Assembly (NCBI RefSeq): GCF_900090235.1
Contig: NZ_LT607750.1
Location: 5,943,001 to 6,007,000, forward strand
Origin: Micromonospora echinaurantiaca
Lineage (GTDB): Bacteria; Actinomycetota; Actinomycetes; Mycobacteriales; Micromonosporaceae
Reading direction: 5' to 3'
Length of the DNA: 64,000 nucleotides
Below the pieces are notes generated by a model. That model was not told where the DNA came from. It saw nothing but the letters and a program-made list of their open reading frames with translations, and ran no database searches. Both the position numbers and the translations under genes were made by a program. Shown here piece after piece: positions 16,005 to 25,691 of this stretch; within the stretch, counting starts at the first letter, position 1; the number at the start of each line of letters is the position of its first letter.

Positions 16005-17456
16005 GTGACCACCTCCCGATCCACCTCACCGCGTGCCGGGGCGGCGGGGCGCGGCCGCGCCGCCGGCCGTGAGCCGCGCCCGGCCTACGAGTGCGACGCC
16101 TGCGGCCACCAGCCGCCCAAGTGGGTCGGGCGCTGCCCGGAGTGCGGCGAGTGGGGCTCGGTGGTCGAGTGCACGGTGACCGGCCCGACCGTCTCCGGGC
16201 GGGTGGTCAGCTCCCGGATGCCGGCCGAGCCGGCCCGGCCGATCGCCACCATCAGCGCCGCGCCCGCCCGAGCCCGGCCCACCGGGGTGGGCGAGCTCGA
16301 CCGGGTGCTCGGCGGCGGCCTGGTCCCCGGCGCGGTGGTGCTGCTCGCCGGCGAGCCGGGCGTCGGCAAGTCCACCCTGCTGCTCGACGTGGCCCAGCAG
16401 TGGGCGGCCGGCGCGGGCAGCCCCTCGCTGGTGGTCAGCGGCGAGGAGTCGGTCAGCCAGGTGCGGCTGCGCGCCGAGCGGATGGGCACCCTGCACGACC
16501 AGCTCTACCTGGCCGCCGAGAGCGACCTCGCCGCGGTGCTCGGGCACCTCGACGCGGTCAAGCCGGGCCTGCTGGTGCTCGACTCCGTGCAGACCATCTC
16601 GACCACCGGCACCGAGGGCGTGCCCGGCGGGGTGACCCAGGTCCGGGCGGTGACCGCCGCCCTGGTCGCGGTGGCCAAGGAGCGTGGCATCGCCACCGTG
16701 CTGGTCGGCCACGTCACCAAGGACGGGCAGGTGGCCGGGCCCCGGGTGCTGGAGCACCTGGTCGACGTGGTGCTGCACTTCGAGGGCGACAAGCACTCCT
16801 CGCTGCGGATGGTGCGCGGCGTCAAGAACCGGTTCGGCGCCGCCGACGAGGTCGGCTGCTTCGAGATGCACGAGGGCGGCATCAGCAGCCTGGCCGACCC
16901 GTCCGGGCTCTTCCTCACCCGCTACTCCGAGCCGGTGCCGGGCACCTGCGTCACGGTGGCGATGGAGGGGCGGCGGGCGCTGGTCACCGAGGTGCAGGCG
17001 CTGATCGGCGCCACGGTCGCCGGCTCGCCCCGGCGGACGGTCTCCGGGCTCGACTCGGCCCGGCTGGCGATGGTGCTGGCGGTGCTCCAGCGGCGTACCG
17101 AGCGGCTGACCCTGCACGACCGGGAGGTCTTCGCCGCCACGGTGGGCGGCATCCGGGTGGTGGAGCCGGCGGCCGACCTGGCCGTCGCCCTCGCGGTCGC
17201 CTCCGGCGGGCTCAACCTGGCCATCGCCCCGCACCTGGTGGCGATCGGAGAGGTCGGCCTGACCGGCGAGGTCCGGCGGGTCGGGGCGGTGCCCCGGCGG
17301 CTGGCCGAGGCGGCCCGGCTGGGGTTCCGCTACGCGCTCGTGCCGACCGGCTGCGGCCCGGAGAGCACCGGCGTCACCGCGGAGCAGCTGCGCGTGACGG
17401 AGGTCACGGACGTCCGGGCGGCGCTCCAGGCGGCGGCGCGCGTCTCCGCGGAGTGA
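16005..17456 (+). CDS. radA: DNA repair protein RadA
   Basis: A 483-residue RecA-like ATPase that helps process recombination intermediates during branch migration. An N-terminal four-cysteine zinc finger (Y-E-C-D-A-C-G then G-R-C-P-E-C-G-E-W-G) is followed by Walker A G-E-P-G-V-G-K-S-T, the RadA-specific K-N-R-F-G motif (V-K-N-R-F-G-A-A-D-E-V-G) and a C-terminal Lon-like domain with V-G-G-I-R-V-V-E-P-A-A-D-L-A. GTG start at 16005. disA follows 134 bp downstream, the same order as in many Gram-positive genomes, where DisA and RadA act together at DNA lesions. Confidence 0.97.
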   Translation: MTTSRSTSPRAGAAGRGRAAGREPRPAYECDACGHQPPKWVGRCPECGEWGSVVECTVTGPTVSGRVVSSRMPAEPARPIATISAAPARARPTGVGELDRVLGGGLVPGAVVLLAGEPGVGKSTLLLDVAQQWAAGAGSPSLVVSGEESVSQVRLRAERMGTLHDQLYLAAESDLAAVLGHLDAVKPGLLVLDSVQTISTTGTEGVPGGVTQVRAVTAALVAVAKERGIATVLVGHVTKDGQVAGPRVLEHLVDVVLHFEGDKHSSLRMVRGVKNRFGAADEVGCFEMHEGGISSLADPSGLFLTRYSEPVPGTCVTVAMEGRRALVTEVQALIGATVAGSPRRTVSGLDSARLAMVLAVLQRRTERLTLHDREVFAATVGGIRVVEPAADLAVALAVASGGLNLAIAPHLVAIGEVGLTGEVRRVGAVPRRLAEAARLGFRYALVPTGCGPESTGVTAEQLRVTEVTDVRAALQAAARVSAE

Positions 17457-17590
17457 CCGATGACGGTCGACGGCGGGCGGCCGCGGCGATACCGGGCACC
17501 CCGCCCGGGTCGTTGCGCACCACCCGCACCGGACATCGCGACACATCACAGTAACCACGACAGCACCCACCGCAGGGCAGTCCGTAGACT

Positions 17591-18778
17591 GTGCCCGTGC
17601 CGATCGACCGCGATACCACCAAGCCTGCCGGCGCGACGCCCCACGCCCGCACCGGCGCTGTGGGCTCGCCCGCCCGTCCGATCAGCGTCAACGTGACCGG
17701 GGGCGGCAGCTCCGCCGGCGATCCGCTGCGCGCCAACCTGGCTCTCATGGCGCCCGGCACCGCGCTGCGCGACGGTCTGGAACGGATCCTGCGCGGCCGT
17801 ACGGGCGCGCTGATCGTCCTCGGCTACGACAAGGTCGTCGAGGGGCTCTGCACCGGCGGGTTCCCGCTGGACGTCGAGTTCTCCGCCACCCGGGTCCGGG
17901 AGCTGTGCAAGATGGACGGCGCCGTGGTGCTCTCCAGCGACGGCACCCGGATCGTCCGGGCCGCGGTGCACCTGATGCCCGACCCGACCATCCCCACCGA
18001 GGAGTCCGGCACCCGGCACCGCACCGCCGAACGGGTCGCCCGGCAGACCGGCTACCCGGTGATCTCGGTCAGCCAGTCCATGCGGATCATCAGCCTCTAC
18101 GTCAACGGCCAGCGGCACGTGCTGGACGACTCGGCGGCCATCCTCTCCCGCGCCAACCAGGCACTCGCCACGCTGGAGCGGTACAAGCTGCGGCTGGACG
18201 AGGTCTCCGGCACCCTCTCCGCGCTGGAGATCGAGGACCTGGTCACCGTACGCGACGCGGTGGCGGTGGTGCAGCGGCTGGAGATGGTCCGCCGGATCGC
18301 CGACGAGATCGCCGGCTACGTGGTCGAGCTGGGCACCGACGGGCGGCTGCTGGCCCTCCAGCTCGATGAGCTGATGGCCGGCGTGGACGCCGACCGCACC
18401 CTGGTGATCCGGGACTACCTCCCGGCCGGCCGCAAGTCCCGCACCCTGGACGAGGCGCTGGTCGAGCTGGACCTGCTCGGCGCCACCGAACTGATCGACC
18501 TGGTCTCGGTCGCCAAGGCGATCGGCTACCCGGCCGCCTCGGATGCCCTGGACGCGGCGGTGAGCCCGCGCGGCTTCCGGCTGCTGGCCAAGGTGCCCCG
18601 GCTGCCGGTGGCCGTGGTGGACCGGCTGGTGCTGCACTTCGGCAGCCTCCAGCGGCTGCTCGGCGCGACGGTGGAGGACCTCCAGGCCGTCGAGGGGGTG
18701 GGCGACGCCCGCGCCCGCGGCGTACGGGAGGGCCTGTCCCGGCTCGCCGAGGCGTCCATCCTGGAACGCTACGTCTGA
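17591..18778 (+). CDS. disA: DNA integrity scanning diadenylate cyclase DisA
   Basis: A 395-residue enzyme making cyclic di-AMP from two ATP. The DAC domain (about residues 40-180) has the D-G-A-V-V-L-S and G-T-R-H-R-T-A-E-R active-site motifs; a linker helix region follows, and the C-terminal helix-hairpin-helix domain ([20 protein letters not shown]) binds branched DNA. The N terminus carries a roughly 25-residue Gly/Pro-rich extension compared with Bacillus DisA. GTG start; a second in-frame GTG lies six bases later and would shorten it by two residues. No strong ribosome site is seen. Confidence 0.97.
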   Translation: MPVPIDRDTTKPAGATPHARTGAVGSPARPISVNVTGGGSSAGDPLRANLALMAPGTALRDGLERILRGRTGALIVLGYDKVVEGLCTGGFPLDVEFSATRVRELCKMDGAVVLSSDGTRIVRAAVHLMPDPTIPTEESGTRHRTAERVARQTGYPVISVSQSMRIISLYVNGQRHVLDDSAAILSRANQALATLERYKLRLDEVSGTLSALEIEDLVTVRDAVAVVQRLEMVRRIADEIAGYVVELGTDGRLLALQLDELMAGVDADRTLVIRDYLPAGRKSRTLDEALVELDLLGATELIDLVSVAKAIGYPAASDALDAAVSPRGFRLLAKVPRLPVAVVDRLVLHFGSLQRLLGATVEDLQAVEGVGDARARGVREGLSRLAEASILERYV

Positions 18779-18810
18779 CCCCGGCGCGCCCGGCCTCGGG
18801 CGGTGGCCGG

Positions 18811-19518
18811 TCAGCCGGTGAGGGTGAGCTTCACCGGCTCGCTGAGCTTGCTGCCGACCCGGGCGAAGACCTGGTACGTCCCCGCCGGCGGCACCTCACC
18901 CGCGGCCACCCCGTTCGCGCACCGGCTGGACGCCTTGCCGTTCCAGCCGACCTGGTAGGACCGCTCGAAGCCGGGCGTGAAGGACTGCACGTCGGAGCCC
19001 TTGCCGGTGCCGCAGGTGTCGGACGACCAGATCTTCTCGGCCCCGGACTTGATGAACAGCTCCTGCACGTCGGCGCCGACGTCTCGGCTGCAGGTCCGCT
19101 CGGACCGGTTCTTGATCTTCAGTTGCAGGTCCACCGCCGCGCCGCGGACCACCGACGCGGGCCGGGCCACCGGGGTCACGGTGATCTCGACGTCCGTGCA
19201 GGTGCCGTCGTCGACCACCGGCGCACCGGGAACCGGGCCGTTGGTGACGGTCGGCTCGCCCGACGGGTCGACGGAGCCCGCGTCGCCGGACGGCGGCGCG
19301 CCGGTCTGCGGGGTGAGCACCGACCCGGTGGGTTCCGGCGAGGCGGCGGACGACGTCGCGCCGGCGCTCGGTTGCGCGTCGCCGGTCACCTTCGGATCCG
19401 GATCCGAACCGGTGCAGGAATAGAGCAGGACAATCAGGAAAAGAAGCCCCGCTCCGAGTACGACGGCGCGACGCCGCCAGTAAACGGCGGGTGGCAGGGG
19501 GCCGACCGTCAGACGCAT
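18811..19518 (-). CDS. Hypothetical membrane-anchored secreted-domain protein (Rv3587c-like position)
   Basis: A 235-residue protein with one N-terminal membrane helix (VVLGAGLLFLIVLLYSC), a 60-residue Ser/Pro/Gly linker and an extracytoplasmic domain. That domain contains four cysteines (D-D-G-T-C-T-D, R-T-C-S-R-D, D-T-C-G-T, S-R-C-A-N-G) and ends in a beta-rich stretch, suggesting two disulfides. It occupies the slot of mycobacterial Rv3587c, convergent to disA. No function is known to me. The cysteine after the helix might also serve as a lipidation site, but the lipobox is poor. Confidence 0.65.
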   Translation of the reverse strand: MRLTVGPLPPAVYWRRRAVVLGAGLLFLIVLLYSCTGSDPDPKVTGDAQPSAGATSSAASPEPTGSVLTPQTGAPPSGDAGSVDPSGEPTVTNGPVPGAPVVDDGTCTDVEITVTPVARPASVVRGAAVDLQLKIKNRSERTCSRDVGADVQELFIKSGAEKIWSSDTCGTGKGSDVQSFTPGFERSYQVGWNGKASSRCANGVAAGEVPPAGTYQVFARVGSKLSEPVKLTLTG

Positions 19519-19713
19519 GATGCCCCCCACCGTAGCGGCGACCGCCGCACAGCCCGCCGCGACGCGCCGGGACGTCGACCGCTCACCGGGCCCACTCTCC
19601 ACTCGCGACTGTTCCGCCCGCGCCCCCGCGATGCGGCCGACACCTCGCCGAGCCCGCTGGCGCCGCCGCCGACCCCTCGCCCGCTGCCCGGCGCCGGACC
19701 GCCGGCCCTCGGC

Positions 19714-20298
19714 TCAGAGGTAGACCTTGCGCTGATAGACGGCGTGCGCGCCAGCGACCCGGTCCAGGAAGAGCAGGCCTGCGCAGTGGTCGATCTCGTG
19801 CTGCAGGGCCCGGGCCTCGAACCCGTCGGTCACCAGCCGGACCGGCGCGCCGGTGCCGGGCAGCACGCCCTCCACCACCAGCCGGCTGGCCCGCTTCACG
19901 TCACCGGTCAGGTCGGGCACGGACATGCAGCCCTCCCGCCCCGGCTTCCACCGGGTCGCCTCGACCACCCGGGCGTTGCAGAGCACGAAGGTGCCGTGCA
20001 CGGTGACCGCCTTCGGGTGACGGGTGACGTCCACCGCGAAGACCTGCGCACCCACCCCGACCTGCGGGGCGGCCAGGCCGACACAACCCGGCGACACCCG
20101 CATGGTGGCGATCAGGTCGGCGGCCAGCCGCACGGTCTCGGCCGAGGTCGGGTCCACCTCGCCGCCGGCCCGGCTGAGCACCGGGTGCGGGGCGGCCACC
20201 ACCGTACGCACCTCGCCCGGCACGGCCAGCGCCTCCGGGGTCCAGTCGCCGAGGCCGGCGTACTCGTCGGCGTCCGGGGCGTTCGCGTCGCCGGTCAC
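19714..20298 (-). CDS. def: Peptide deformylase
   Basis: A 194-residue metallohydrolase that removes the formyl group from nascent proteins. All three family motifs are present: motif 1 G-C-V-G-L-A-A-P-Q-V-G, motif 2 E-G-C-M-S-V-P, and motif 3 Q-H-E-I-D-H. The Cys in motif 2 and both His of motif 3 are the metal ligands, and Glu of motif 3 is catalytic. The start ATG overlaps by four bases the stop of the upstream ACT-domain gene, so they are translated as a pair. The about 30-residue acidic N-terminal extension is longer than in E. coli Def. Confidence 0.96.
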   Translation of the reverse strand: MTGDANAPDADEYAGLGDWTPEALAVPGEVRTVVAAPHPVLSRAGGEVDPTSAETVRLAADLIATMRVSPGCVGLAAPQVGVGAQVFAVDVTRHPKAVTVHGTFVLCNARVVEATRWKPGREGCMSVPDLTGDVKRASRLVVEGVLPGTGAPVRLVTDGFEARALQHEIDHCAGLLFLDRVAGAHAVYQRKVYL

Positions 20299-20807
20299 AA
20301 CAGGTCCGGGTCGGCCGGCCGGAGGGTCACCCCCACGCCCAGCTCGGCCGCGGTCTCGGCGAGCCGGCCGGCGAGCGCGTCGGCGGTGCCGGGCGGGAGG
20401 TCCACCTCGGCGACCACCACGTACAACGTCCCGGCCAGGCGGGTGCTCAGGTCGGTGACGTTGCCGCCCGCGTCGGCGAGCACCCGGGTCATCGCGGCCA
20501 CGATGCCCAGCCGGTCGGCGCCGTGCACCGCCATCACGTACGGCTCGCCGCCCGGCGCCAGCTCACCGTCCGGGGTGACGGCGCGTACGGTCGCCAGCAG
20601 CTGGCCGTCGGCGGCGAGCGGGGCCAGCGCGGCCTCGACCTCGGCGGCGGCCGGACCGACGCAGATCAGCGTCATCGCGAAGTGCCCCCGCAGCCGGGTC
20701 ATCGTGCTGTCGGTGAGGTTCGCGCCGAGCCGGGCGAGCACCTCGGCGACGTCGGCCACGATGCCCGGCCGGTCCCGGCCGATGACGGTGATCGCGAGCT
20801 CGTTCAT
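20295..20807 (-). CDS. Two-ACT-domain protein, GcvR-like
   Basis: A 170-residue protein made of two ACT domains: residues 1-75 (M-N-E-L-A-I-T-V-I-G-R-D-R-P-G-I-V-A-D-V) and 88-165 (V-M-A-V-H-G-A-D-R-L-G-I-V-A-A-M). The R-P-G-I / R-L-G-I turns are the ligand-binding signature. ACT pairs of this kind bind amino acids and act as regulators (GcvR in E. coli), but the effector here is unknown. It overlaps def by four bases and probably leads that two-gene unit. ATG 20807 was chosen; earlier sequence overlaps mutY on the opposite strand. Confidence 0.85.
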   Translation of the reverse strand: MNELAITVIGRDRPGIVADVAEVLARLGANLTDSTMTRLRGHFAMTLICVGPAAAEVEAALAPLAADGQLLATVRAVTPDGELAPGGEPYVMAVHGADRLGIVAAMTRVLADAGGNVTDLSTRLAGTLYVVVAEVDLPPGTADALAGRLAETAAELGVGVTLRPADPDLL

Positions 20808-20903
20808 CCGGGCATTCTGCCCGATCCGCCCCCGGTCGCCGCGACGGCCCGCCCGGGCCGCCCAACCTGCGGGACCGGGCCGCGTGACATCATCGGCCCC
20901 GCG

Positions 20904-21800
20904 ATGAGTGCACCCACCTTCACCACCCGGGTCAGCCGGTGGTACCAGGAGAACGCCCGTGACCTGCCGTGGCGCGGACCGGACGTGAGCCCGTGGGCGA
21001 TCCTGGTCAGCGAGGTCATGCTCCAGCAGACGCCGGTGGTCCGGGTGGTCCCCGCCTGGCAGGCGTGGCTGGCGCGCTGGCCGGAGCCGGCCGCGCTGGC
21101 GGCGGACACCCCGGCCGAGGCGATCCGGATGTGGGGGCGGCTCGGCTACCCCCGCCGGGCGGTCCGGCTGCGCGAGTGCGCGGTGGCGATCGTGCAGCGG
21201 CACGGCGGCCGGGTGCCGGACCGGCTGGACCAGTTGCTGGCCCTGCCGGGCATCGGCACGTACACGGCTCGGGCGGTGGCCGCGTTCGCGTACGGGCAGC
21301 GGCACCCGGTGGTGGACACCAACGTCCGGCGGGTGGTCGCCCGGGCGGTGGCCGGCGAGCCGGACGCCGGACCGGTGACCCGACCCGCCGACCTGGTCGC
21401 CACCGAGGAACTGCTGCCCGCCGAGCCGGCCGCCGCCGCGCTGGCCAGCGCGGCGTTCATGGAACTGGGCGCGGTCGTCTGCACCGCCCGGGCGCCCCGC
21501 TGCGACCGGTGCCCGGTCGAGTCGGTCTGCGCCTGGCGCGCCTCGGGACAGCCCGCGCCGACCGGCCCGACCCGGCGCCCGCAGCGGTACGCCGGCACCG
21601 ACCGGCAGGTCCGTGGGCTGCTGCTCGGGGTGCTGCGGGAGGCCACCGGCCCGGTGCCGCGGCAGCGACTCGACCAGGTGTGGGCGGACGACGTGCAGCG
21701 GTCCCGCGCACTGGCCGCGCTGGTGCAGGACGGCCTGGTGGAGCCGGTCGACGACTCCTCCTTCCGCCTGACCGGCGACACCCCCCTCCCCACCCCCTGA
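20904..21800 (+). CDS. mutY: A/G-specific adenine glycosylase
   Basis: A 298-residue helix-hairpin-helix glycosylase that removes adenine opposite 8-oxoguanine. It has S-E-V-M-L-Q-Q-T-P-V (catalytic Glu), the hairpin L-P-G-I-G-T-Y-T-A-R-A-V-A and the catalytic Asp in V-V-D-T-N-V-R-R-V-V. The iron-sulfur loop C-x6-C-x2-C-x5-C is visible at C-T-A-R-A-P-R-C-D-R-C-P-V-E-S-V-C. The C-terminal oxoG-recognition domain is short (about 80 residues), as usual in actinobacteria. ATG 20904 is 97 bp from the divergent ACT gene. Confidence 0.95.
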   Translation: MSAPTFTTRVSRWYQENARDLPWRGPDVSPWAILVSEVMLQQTPVVRVVPAWQAWLARWPEPAALAADTPAEAIRMWGRLGYPRRAVRLRECAVAIVQRHGGRVPDRLDQLLALPGIGTYTARAVAAFAYGQRHPVVDTNVRRVVARAVAGEPDAGPVTRPADLVATEELLPAEPAAAALASAAFMELGAVVCTARAPRCDRCPVESVCAWRASGQPAPTGPTRRPQRYAGTDRQVRGLLLGVLREATGPVPRQRLDQVWADDVQRSRALAALVQDGLVEPVDDSSFRLTGDTPLPTP

Positions 21801-21868
21801 CACCACCCCAACCAGCGCGCCGCCACGCCCCGCCCCGCCAGGCCGCGTCGGGCCACGTCCGCCGCCCA

Positions 21869-21931
21869 TGATCGTCTGACGATGGGCAGGTGTTTCACCG
21901 GGCATACGCCCTGCCCTGCATCAGACGATCA
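21869..21931. repeat. Dispersed hairpin repeat, copy 1
   Basis: Two 22-bp arms (21869-21890 and 21910-21931) pair with three mismatches around a 19-nt loop. The outer part reads TGATCGTCTGA ... TCAGACGATCACGG. The same outer sequence occurs at 36323-36385 with a different inner stem. It lies between convergent mutY and clpC and may terminate mutY transcription. Confidence 0.75.
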
Positions 21932-21932
21932 C

Positions 21933-21988
21933 GGCCGAGAGGCCGAGAGGCCGAGAGGCCGGGTGGCCGGGCGGGCCGGGCGGGCCGG
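21933..21988. repeat. GGCCGAGA / GGCCGGGCG short tandem repeats
   Basis: Three copies of the 8-bp unit GGCCGAGA run into degenerate GGCCGGGCG copies in the mutY-clpC gap. No coding potential is seen in this stretch. Confidence 0.6.
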
Positions 21989-22023
21989 TGTCGGGTGGGC
22001 GGGTTGGGCGGGTTCGGGTGCGC

Positions 22024-22064
22024 AAAAGGCGACGGCCCGGTGGCGGGTGCCACCGGGCCGTCGC
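22024..22064 (-). terminator. Rho-independent terminator of clpC
   Basis: A perfect 16-bp stem (GCGACGGCCCGGTGGC) with a GGGT-type loop, followed on the minus strand by CTTTTG. It ends 17 bp after the clpC stop. One of the strongest terminators in the window. Confidence 0.9.
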
Positions 22065-22080
22065 CCTCGTGCTGTTGGCC

Positions 22081-24612
22081 TTACTCGTCCGCGCCCGCGG
22101 CGGCGGTGCCGCCGAGGTCGGCCGGGACCGCGTCCGGCACGTCGACCGGCTTGTCGGCGCCCCGGAAGACGAGCTTGGACTTGTCGATGTTGCTCGGGTC
22201 GCCCTCGCAGTCCACCACCACGATCTGACCCGGGGTCAGCTCGTTGAAGAGGATCCGCTCGGAGAGGTTGTCCTCGATGTCGCGCTGGATCGTGCGACGC
22301 AGCGGACGTGCACCGAGCACCGGGTCGAAGCCCTTCTTCGCCAGGTACTTCTTGGCGTTGTCGGTCAGCTCCAGACCCATGTCCTTGTTCCGCAGCTGGG
22401 TCTCGATCCGCGCGATCATGATGTCCACGATCGAGAGGATCTCGTTCTCCCGCAGCTGGTGGAAGACGATGGTGTCGTCGATCCGGTTCAGGAACTCAGG
22501 CCGGAAGTGCTGCTTGAGCTCGTCGTTGACCTTCTGCTTCATCCGGTCGTAGTTGGACTCGGAGTCCTCCGACGCCTGGAAGCCGAGCGACACCGCCTTG
22601 GCCACGTCACGCGTACCCAGGTTGGTGGTCAGGATGATGACCGTGTTCTTGAAGTCCACGATCCGGCCCTGACCGTCGGTGAGCCGACCGTCCTCCAGGA
22701 TCTGGAGCAGCGTGTTGAACACGTCCGGGTGGGCCTTCTCGATCTCGTCGAAGAGGACCACCGAGAACGGCCGACGCCGCACCTTCTCGGTCAGCTGCCC
22801 GCCCTCGTCGTAGCCGACGTAGCCGGGAGGAGCACCCACCAGCCGGGAGACCGTGTAGCGGTCGTGGAACTCGGACATGTCCAGCTGGATGAGGGCGTCC
22901 TCGCTGCCGAACAGGAACTCGGCCAGCGCCTTGGAGAGCTCGGTCTTACCGACGCCGGACGGGCCGGCGAAGATGAACGAGCCCGAGGGACGCTTCGGGT
23001 CCTTCAGCCCGGCGCGGGTACGCCGGATCGCCTTGGACACCGCCTTGACCGCGTCCTCCTGGCCGATGACGCGCTTGTGCAGCTCGTCCTCCATGCGCAG
23101 CAGGCGCGAGGTCTCCTCCTCGGTCAGCTTGTAGACCGGGATGCCGGTCCAGTTGCCGAGCACCTCGGCGATCTGCTCGTCGTCGACCTCGCTGACGACG
23201 TCCAGGTCACCGGCCTTCCACTCCTTCTCCCGCTGCGCCTTCTGGCCAAGGAGCTGCTTCTCCTTGTCGCGCAGCTGGGCGGCGCGCTCGAAGTCCTGCG
23301 CGTCGATCGCGGACTCCTTGTCGCGACGCACCTGGGCGATGCGCTCGTCGAAGTCGCGCAGGTCTGGCGGCGCGGTCATCCGGCGGATGCGCATCCGGGC
23401 ACCGGCCTCGTCGATCAGGTCGATCGCCTTGTCCGGCAGGAAGCGGTCGGAGATGTAGCGGTCGGCCAGCGTCGCCGCCGCGACCAGGGCCGCGTCGGTG
23501 ATGCTCACCCGGTGGTGCGCCTCGTAGCGGTCGCGCAGCCCCTTGAGGATCTCGATGGTGTGGGCCAGCGACGGCTCACCCACCTGGATCGGCTGGAACC
23601 GGCGCTCGAGAGCGGCGTCCTTCTCCAGGTGCTTGCGGTACTCGTCCAGCGTGGTGGCGCCGATGGTCTGCAGCTCGCCACGGGCCAGCATCGGCTTGAG
23701 GATGCTCGCCGCGTCGATCGCGCCCTCGGCGGCACCCGCACCCACCAGGGTGTGGATCTCGTCGATGAACAGGATGATGTCGCCCCGGGTGCGGATCTCC
23801 TTGAGCACCTTCTTGAGGCGCTCCTCGAAGTCACCGCGGTAGCGGGAACCGGCGACCAGCGCACCGAGGTCGAGCGTGTAGAGCTGCTTGTCCTTCAGCG
23901 TCTCGGGCACCTCGCCCTTGATGATCTTCTGGGACAGCCCCTCCACCACGGCGGTCTTACCGACGCCGGGCTCACCGATCAGGACCGGGTTGTTCTTGGT
24001 ACGGCGGGAGAGCACCTGCATGACCCGCTCGATTTCCTTCTCGCGCCCGATGACCGGGTCGAGCTTGCCCTCGCGGGCGGCCTGGGTCAGGTTACGGCCG
24101 AACTGGTCCAGCACCAGGCTGGTGGACGGCGCGGCCTCGCCCGGCGCGGCGCCCGCCGCGGCCGGCTCCTTGCCCTGGTAGCCGGAGAGCAGCTGGATCA
24201 CCTGCTGGCGGACCCGGTTGAGGTCCGCGCCGAGCTTGACCAGCACCTGGGCGGCGACGCCCTCACCCTCGCGGATCAGACCGAGCAGGATGTGCTCCGT
24301 GCCGATGTAGTTGTGGCCGAGCTGCAGCGCCTCGCGCAGCGACAGCTCCAGCACCTTCTTGGCCCGCGGCGTGAACGGGATGTGCCCGCTCGGCGCCTGC
24401 TGGCCCTGGCCGATGATCTCCTCGACCTGCTGGCGGACGCCCTCGAGGGAGATGCCGAGGCTCTCCAGGGCCTTTGCCGCGACACCCTCACCCTCGTGGA
24501 TCAGGCCCAGCAGGATGTGCTCCGTACCGATGTAGTTGTGGTTGAGCATCCGGGCCTCTTCCTGGGCCAGGACGACAACCCGTCGCGCTCGGTCGGTGAA
24601 CCGCTCGAACAT
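22081..24612 (-). CDS. clpC: ATP-dependent Clp protease ATP-binding subunit ClpC
   Basis: An 843-residue AAA+ unfoldase feeding proteins to ClpP. It has the double Clp N-domain ([11 protein letters not shown] and the repeated [14 protein letters not shown]), D1 with Walker [10 protein letters not shown], the UVR-like middle helix (residues about 420-460) and D2 with [12 protein letters not shown]. Length matches ClpC1 of mycobacteria. It is single-gene, has a long 5' region and a strong terminator, and is transcribed toward mutY. The ClpP-binding L-G-F loop appears as V-S-L-G-F near residue 670. Confidence 0.98.
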   Translation of the reverse strand: MFERFTDRARRVVVLAQEEARMLNHNYIGTEHILLGLIHEGEGVAAKALESLGISLEGVRQQVEEIIGQGQQAPSGHIPFTPRAKKVLELSLREALQLGHNYIGTEHILLGLIREGEGVAAQVLVKLGADLNRVRQQVIQLLSGYQGKEPAAAGAAPGEAAPSTSLVLDQFGRNLTQAAREGKLDPVIGREKEIERVMQVLSRRTKNNPVLIGEPGVGKTAVVEGLSQKIIKGEVPETLKDKQLYTLDLGALVAGSRYRGDFEERLKKVLKEIRTRGDIILFIDEIHTLVGAGAAEGAIDAASILKPMLARGELQTIGATTLDEYRKHLEKDAALERRFQPIQVGEPSLAHTIEILKGLRDRYEAHHRVSITDAALVAAATLADRYISDRFLPDKAIDLIDEAGARMRIRRMTAPPDLRDFDERIAQVRRDKESAIDAQDFERAAQLRDKEKQLLGQKAQREKEWKAGDLDVVSEVDDEQIAEVLGNWTGIPVYKLTEEETSRLLRMEDELHKRVIGQEDAVKAVSKAIRRTRAGLKDPKRPSGSFIFAGPSGVGKTELSKALAEFLFGSEDALIQLDMSEFHDRYTVSRLVGAPPGYVGYDEGGQLTEKVRRRPFSVVLFDEIEKAHPDVFNTLLQILEDGRLTDGQGRIVDFKNTVIILTTNLGTRDVAKAVSLGFQASEDSESNYDRMKQKVNDELKQHFRPEFLNRIDDTIVFHQLRENEILSIVDIMIARIETQLRNKDMGLELTDNAKKYLAKKGFDPVLGARPLRRTIQRDIEDNLSERILFNELTPGQIVVVDCEGDPSNIDKSKLVFRGADKPVDVPDAVPADLGGTAAAGADE

Positions 24613-25234
24613 GCCCTCGTGCTCCTCACGTGCCGTGCGCCTTGATGGTCAAAGATCTTGGCGGGGCCGGTGCGCGAACGCCCGGGACGGGCGTCCTTGC
24701 CTCATTACTCTATCGCCGCGGACCGACTCAGCTGAGGTCGTGTGTCTCCGGCAGGAGCCGTGTACGCGTCGCTCTGCACAACCGTCCGCGCTCAGCGGGT
24801 GTTCCGGTACCCCGAGCGCTACGCGTAGAGCGAAATTCCGCCCGCCGGTCGGACAACCTCTGGAACGGCCCACGCGGGCCCCGACGGCACCCGCACGGCC
24901 GGGAACGACGCCGGCACGACCGGCGCATGGGCCGCCCGACGGTCATCCACAAGCTGTGGAAAACTCCTCCACCGGCTGTGGACAACGCGCGTCCCACCGG
25001 GATTCTTCCCGCCGTATTCCACCACCCGGCCGGACCGCCGCGGACACCCGTGGTACGCGGCCCGCCCGGTGGACGCCGAATGACCACCGGCGTGCGGTGG
25101 GCCAGAATGTCTGGTTCGGCGCACACCCGTTCCCGGCCCCTCGCAGGCCGGGAAACCGGACTCGGGGGCGGAAACGGCGACGCCGGCCCGGAGAGGTGCT
25201 CCGGCCCGGCGTCGGGTCGCCCGTCGGCGGCGCG
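24613..25234. other. 622-bp gene-free region between clpC and lsr2
   Basis: No convincing gene lies here on either strand. Its clpC-proximal half must hold the clpC promoter: read leftwards, GATAGAGTAAT near 24705-24715 is a plausible -10. The middle contains CGCTACGCGTAGAGCG around 24820-24835, a palindrome-like site resembling the CGC-rich targets of Clp-gene regulators, though not an exact match to the ClgR consensus as I know it. TCCACAAGCTGTGGA and CTGTGGACAAC near 24949-24987 resemble DnaA-box-like TGTGGACAA; see the findings. The lsr2-proximal end has a terminator hairpin. Confidence 0.5.
25178..25214 (-). terminator. Hairpin terminator of lsr2
   Basis: Arms of 16 bp (CGACGCCGGCCCGGAG and CTCCGGCCCGGCGTCG, one mismatch) around a 5-nt loop, 20 bp after the lsr2 stop, followed on the minus strand by GTTTCC. 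Confidence 0.7.
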
Positions 25235-25579
25235 TCAGCGCGTGGCGTGGTACTCGTCGACGATCTCCTGAGGGATCCGGCCCCGGTCGGAGATGTCCTT
25301 GCCGGCCTTCTTGGCCCAGGCCCGGATCGCCTTGTTCTGCTCCCGATCGGCGGTGGCGCCGCCCCGGCCGCGTGCGGCCCGGCCACCGACGACCACGCCG
25401 CCCCGGCCGACCTTGGTGCCCGCCCCGACGTACGGCGCGAATACCTCACGCAATTTCTCGGCGTTGGAACTCGACAGGTCGATCTCGTACTGAACGCCGT
25501 CGAGGGCGAACTTGACGGTCTCGTCAGCGTCCCCGCCGTCCAGGTCATCGACCAGCTTGTGAATGATCTGCTTGGCCAC
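25235..25579 (-). CDS. lsr2: Nucleoid-associated protein Lsr2
   Basis: A 114-residue xenogeneic silencer that binds AT-rich DNA and bridges it, an actinobacterial analogue of H-NS. The N-terminal dimerisation domain (A-K-Q-I-I-H-K-L-V-D-D-L-D-G-G) and C-terminal DNA-binding domain ending I-R-A-W-A-K-K-A-G with the AT-hook-like R-G-R (D-I-S-D-R-G-R-I-P) are intact. I chose the GTG at 25579, preceded by AAAGGAATG, because family members start at this A-K-Q-I residue; an ATG three codons earlier lies inside that ribosome site. It is encoded between lysS and clpC, as in mycobacteria. Confidence 0.97.
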   Translation of the reverse strand: MAKQIIHKLVDDLDGGDADETVKFALDGVQYEIDLSSSNAEKLREVFAPYVGAGTKVGRGGVVVGGRAARGRGGATADREQNKAIRAWAKKAGKDISDRGRIPQEIVDEYHATR

Positions 25580-25691
25580 GTCCCACATTCCTTTCGAGCA
25601 GGGTGCACCTGCAAACTGCAAGAACAATAACCCGTACGACGCGCGCCGCGTCAATAGGATGCGGTATCGATCCGGTTGAGGGTTGTTGCGA

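Noticed and set aside
20295..21905. 536-residue version of the ACT-domain protein
   Set aside because: The upstream 366 residues are antisense to mutY; the ACT domain starts cleanly at ATG 20807.
21933..21988. Short repeats considered as a CRISPR array
   Set aside because: Units are 8 bp and directly adjacent, with no spacers and no cas genes.
22000..24645. 885-residue plus-strand frame opposite clpC
   Set aside because: It mirrors the highly conserved ClpC coding sequence; high GC leaves antisense frames open. No family-like motifs.
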